Part shown: piece after piece, positions 61,421-64,000 of the stretch
How the letters are laid out: the number at the start of each line of letters is the position of its first letter
Numbering within the stretch: position 1 is the stretch's first letter
From: Planktosalinus sp963975935
Lineage (GTDB): Bacteria; Bacteroidota; Bacteroidia; Flavobacteriales; Flavobacteriaceae
NCBI GenBank assembly: GCA_963975935.1
Contig: CAXBIQ010000008.1
Coordinates: 1-64,000, forward strand
Direction: 5' to 3'
DNA: 64,000 nt
Made by a program: the position numbers and the translations under genes
Notes under the pieces: model-generated
What the model was told of the DNA's origin: nothing
Databases searched by the model: none
The model's input: the letters and a program-made list of their open reading frames with translations, nothing else

Positions 61421-62542
61421 ATGATTCTGATCCTGCTCTTTATTGCAGCCTGTTTTTTAGCCTATACTAACGGTGCCAATGATAATTTCAAAGGAGTGGC
61501 AACGCTCTTTGGCAGTAATACCACCAATTACAAAAAGGCGATCACCTGGGCTACAATCACAACATTTGCAGGTGCTGTGGCGGCTATTTTTCTCGCCAGT
61601 GTTTTGATCAAGAATTTTTCCGGAAAAGGCTTGGTTCCTGATGAGTTAATACAAATGCCCGTATTTGCTATTTCAGTAGCTTTGGGTGCAGCACTCACGG
61701 TTTTTCTCGCCACTAAGATAGGAATGCCCATTTCTACTACTCACGGTTTAGTAGGCGCACTATTTGGCACCGGATTAATGGCCGTGGGCATGGACTTCAA
61801 TTTTTCAAAACTGGGGGCTTCTTTTTTATTTCCTTTACTGGTCAGTCCTTTATTAGCAGCGGTTTTGAGTTTTATTGCTTATTTGATTTTTCGGTTTATC
61901 AGGGAGAAAACCGGTATTTCAAAAAGCAACTGTCTCTGTATTCAGGAATCTGAAATAGAATCGATACACATTCAGTCACATGCTTTTGTGGCATCCAAAA
62001 GTTCAAAAATAGAGTTGGTGTCCTGTAAAAAAGAGCGATTTACAGAAAAATATGATGGCGAAATTCTTGGGATTTCCATTCAAAAAGTCATGGATGCCCT
62101 ACACTTTTTAAGTGCCGGAGTTGTAAGCTTTGCCCGCGGACTCAACGACACTCCAAAAATTGTGGGTTTACTATTGGTCATCAATGCTTTTGATATTGAA
62201 TGGGGTATGCTTTGCATTGGTATTGCTATGGCTGCGGGAGGCATACTCAATGCCAAAAGAGTAGGGTTGACAATGAGCAAGAAAATCACTCCCATGAGTT
62301 CAGGACAAGGATTAAGCGCCAACCTCATTACCGGTTTATTAGTGACATCGGCCAGTATTCACGGCTTACCCGTTTCAACAACCCACGTGTCGGTTGGTTC
62401 CATTTTTGGAATTGGAACAGTCACTAAAAAAGCAGATGTCAAAATGGTTTCAAAAATAGTTTTGTCCTGGGTATTGACCTTGCCCATTGCTGCATTTTTT
62501 GGTGCGTTGGTCTATTTTGTTTTGCAATTTTTAAATACCTAA
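61421..62542 (+). CDS. PiT-family inorganic phosphate transporter
   Basis: The 373-residue membrane protein has two PiT repeats, each with the signature: AYTNGANDNFKGVATLFGSN and MPISTTHGLVGALFG at the N-terminus, SFARGLNDTPKIVGLL and LPVSTTHVSVGSIFG at the C-terminus. A cytoplasmic loop (about 165-215) separates them. PiT proteins carry phosphate, and inadvertently arsenate, with H+ or Na+. Placement 11 bases after arsM and before a DUF547 gene recurs in arsenosugar clusters. Whether it feeds arsenate or phosphate is unknown. Confidence 0.9.
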   Translation: MILILLFIAACFLAYTNGANDNFKGVATLFGSNTTNYKKAITWATITTFAGAVAAIFLASVLIKNFSGKGLVPDELIQMPVFAISVALGAALTVFLATKIGMPISTTHGLVGALFGTGLMAVGMDFNFSKLGASFLFPLLVSPLLAAVLSFIAYLIFRFIREKTGISKSNCLCIQESEIESIHIQSHAFVASKSSKIELVSCKKERFTEKYDGEILGISIQKVMDALHFLSAGVVSFARGLNDTPKIVGLLLVINAFDIEWGMLCIGIAMAAGGILNAKRVGLTMSKKITPMSSGQGLSANLITGLLVTSASIHGLPVSTTHVSVGSIFGIGTVTKKADVKMVSKIVLSWVLTLPIAAFFGALVYFVLQFLNT

Positions 62543-63352
62543 ATGATGAAAAAATCAATTCTAATCACCTTATTTACTTTAAGTATATTAGCTTTCACAA
62601 CCACAGGCTGTGCCTTACTATCGGCTGCAGGCCTTACAAGCAGAGGGTTCCCAACACCACAGGTTCCTGAAAAACTGACTTCCACCACGGCAAATTCATC
62701 CGTCAACCTGGATCACAGTGCCTGGAGCGTGTTGTTAAAAAAATATGTGGACAAGGAAGGAAATGTGGATTACAAAGGCTTTAAAAACGATCGTGCTGCA
62801 CTCAGTTCCTATCTCAATTATCTTTCAGAAAACAAGCCTGATGACAGTTGGTCTGTTCAGGAAATACTTGCTTACTATATCAATGTTTACAATGCCTTTA
62901 CGGTGGATTTGATTGTGGAAAATTATCCTGTCGAAAGCATAAAAGACATCAACGGTCCCTGGACCCGGGCCATTGTGCCCATTGGAGACACCAAAATGTC
63001 CCTTGGTGGTGTGGAAAACGGCTTGTTGAAAAAAATGAACGATCCAAGGTTTCATTTCGCTATCAATTGCGCTTCCATTTCCTGTCCCAAATTGTTAGAT
63101 GAAGCTTACACAGCAGCCACTATCAACGAGCAACTCGACAAGGTTACCAGAGAATTCATCAATTCTGATGAAAATAAAATTTCTGAAAACAAAGCAGAAC
63201 TCTCCAGTATCTTTGACTGGTATGCAAATGATTTTAAAGTCAACGGTATTGACAACGTTATTGAATACATCAACCAATACAGCAACACAAGAATAAATCT
63301 AGGTGCCACCATTACATATTTGGAATACAACTGGGGTCTTAATGAAAAGTGA
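62543..63352 (+). CDS. DUF547 lipoprotein
   Basis: The 269-residue protein has a lipoprotein signal (FTTTGCALL, Cys23) and a DUF547 domain with the conserved YYINVYNAFTVDLIVENYPV and HFAINCASISCPKL. The Cys/His-rich pattern is reminiscent of a catalytic centre, but no activity is assigned to the family. It starts immediately after the PiT stop codon and precedes the next glycosyltransferase by 15 bases, so it belongs to the arsenosugar operon. Confidence 0.88.
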   Translation: MMKKSILITLFTLSILAFTTTGCALLSAAGLTSRGFPTPQVPEKLTSTTANSSVNLDHSAWSVLLKKYVDKEGNVDYKGFKNDRAALSSYLNYLSENKPDDSWSVQEILAYYINVYNAFTVDLIVENYPVESIKDINGPWTRAIVPIGDTKMSLGGVENGLLKKMNDPRFHFAINCASISCPKLLDEAYTAATINEQLDKVTREFINSDENKISENKAELSSIFDWYANDFKVNGIDNVIEYINQYSNTRINLGATITYLEYNWGLNEK

Positions 63353-63367
63353 TAGTAATTTTTCTTT

Positions 63368-64000
63368 ATGAAGATTAGCATCATCATACCCGTTTTAAAT
63401 GAAGAAGCAACGATTGCTGTGCATTTACAGTTTCTGAAAGAAAACGTGACTTTTGAGAACATCGCTGAAGTTCTTATCGTTGATGGTGGTAGTGATGACA
63501 ATTCTTTAGAGATCGTCAAATCTACAGATGCTGTTTTAATACATTCAGCAAGAGGCAGGGCCAAACAAATGAATACCGGAGCAAAACAAGCAACCGGAGA
63601 CATTCTTTATTTTTTACACGCTGATTCTTTTCCGCCGAAAGGCTTTGACCAATATATCATTGACGAAGTTAAAAAAGGAAATCCTGCCGGCTGTTTCCAA
63701 ATGAGGTTTGACCATAAACATTGGTGGCTCAGGTTGGCAAGCTGGCTTACCAAATTCAGGTGGCGCGCCTGTCGCGGTGGGGACCAAAGTCAGTTTATTA
63801 CTAAACAACTCTTTGATGAAATAGGCGGTTATGATGAATCATATATTATTTATGAAGACAACATCCTCATTAATGAATTATACAAACGAAAGCAATTTGT
63901 AGTAATACCACAATGGCTTACTACCTCTTCCAGAAGATATGAGCAGGTAGGGATCTGGAAATTGCAATATCATTTCTGGACCATTTATGTAAAAAAATGG
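63368..64000 (+). CDS. TIGR04283-type arsenosugar biosynthesis glycosyltransferase (partial)
   Basis: The frame begins ISIIIPVLNEEATIAVHLQF and continues through VLIVDGGSDDNSLEIVK, GRAKQMNTGAKQATGDILYF and LHADSFPP to GGDQSQFI and YDESYIIYEDNILINELY at the window edge (211 codons, no stop). This is a GT2-family glycosyltransferase of the small type that accompanies arsenosugar genes. The first visible ATG fits the family start. The 3' end lies beyond the window. Confidence 0.88.
   Translation, partial: MKISIIIPVLNEEATIAVHLQFLKENVTFENIAEVLIVDGGSDDNSLEIVKSTDAVLIHSARGRAKQMNTGAKQATGDILYFLHADSFPPKGFDQYIIDEVKKGNPAGCFQMRFDHKHWWLRLASWLTKFRWRACRGGDQSQFITKQLFDEIGGYDESYIIYEDNILINELYKRKQFVVIPQWLTTSSRRYEQVGIWKLQYHFWTIYVKKW

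Overview
The window looks like a chromosomal segment of a marine-type member of the Flavobacteriaceae (Bacteroidota). The signs are promoters with the Bacteroidota -7 element TAnnTTTG, weak Shine-Dalgarno signals, an XrtF exosortase pair, a GYDIA-type GHMP kinase, a HYC_CC_PP-type protein, a DUF4856/imelysin/HTTM/TonB operon and an arsenosugar operon. The DNA is moderately AT-rich and densely coding. I saw no transposase, prophage, CRISPR array or rRNA.

Layout. (1) 1-460 is non-coding and repeat-rich. (2) 461-9921, all on the minus strand, is a copper/heavy-metal island. In transcription order it holds a frameshifted HYC_CC_PP gene, the CusA-type RND pump, a TolC-type channel, the CusB-type adaptor, a DUF305 membrane protein, an HMA lipoprotein, an AraC regulator with a CxxC metal motif, and a cytosolic four-helix Cys-rich copper-storage-like protein with its own promoter. 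(3) 10066-12066 (minus): lipoate ligase, exosortase XrtF and its associated membrane protein. (4) 12221-21297: a GAF protein, a FtsX/MacB-type permease, purH, and the rod-shape operon mreB-mreC-mreD-PBP2-rodA. (5) 21330-27727: an OppC-type permease and Prc protease (minus), then surE, a small membrane protein, lpxB and an NlpC/P60 lipoprotein. (6) 27768-28672: phenylalanine 4-hydroxylase (makes tyrosine), preceded by what reads as a complete ribosome-mediated attenuator: a 20-residue leader peptide with four consecutive Tyr codons, mutually exclusive hairpins and a strong terminator. (7) 28669-41199: a BASS transporter, an AT-rich pair of small membrane-protein genes (one only 54 residues), two S9 peptidases, ComEC, a thioredoxin, a peptide/proton symporter, class II HMG-CoA reductase and the GYDIA kinase. 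(8) 41254-48930 (minus): an envelope cluster of coaX, an outer-membrane barrel, a TPR protein, LptC, a small membrane protein, a CNNM/CorC protein and a PpiD-type foldase. (9) tRNA-Phe at 49101. (10) 49375-55671: a DUF4856 lipoprotein, imelysin, HTTM protein and TonB-dependent receptor, a probable iron-related uptake operon. (11) 55937-64000 (end of window): an arsenosugar operon holding ArsM, ArsS, three glycosyltransferase-like proteins, a purine nucleoside phosphorylase, an AhpD-like protein, a secreted rhodanese, a PiT phosphate transporter and a DUF547 protein. It runs off the right edge.

The most notable points are the tyrosine attenuator before phhA, the single-base homopolymer frameshift in the HYC_CC_PP gene, the gene content of the arsenosugar operon, and small palindromic repeats that sit directly against start codons and in one case are read as part of the protein. 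All identifications come from reading motifs and gene order; no database search was run.
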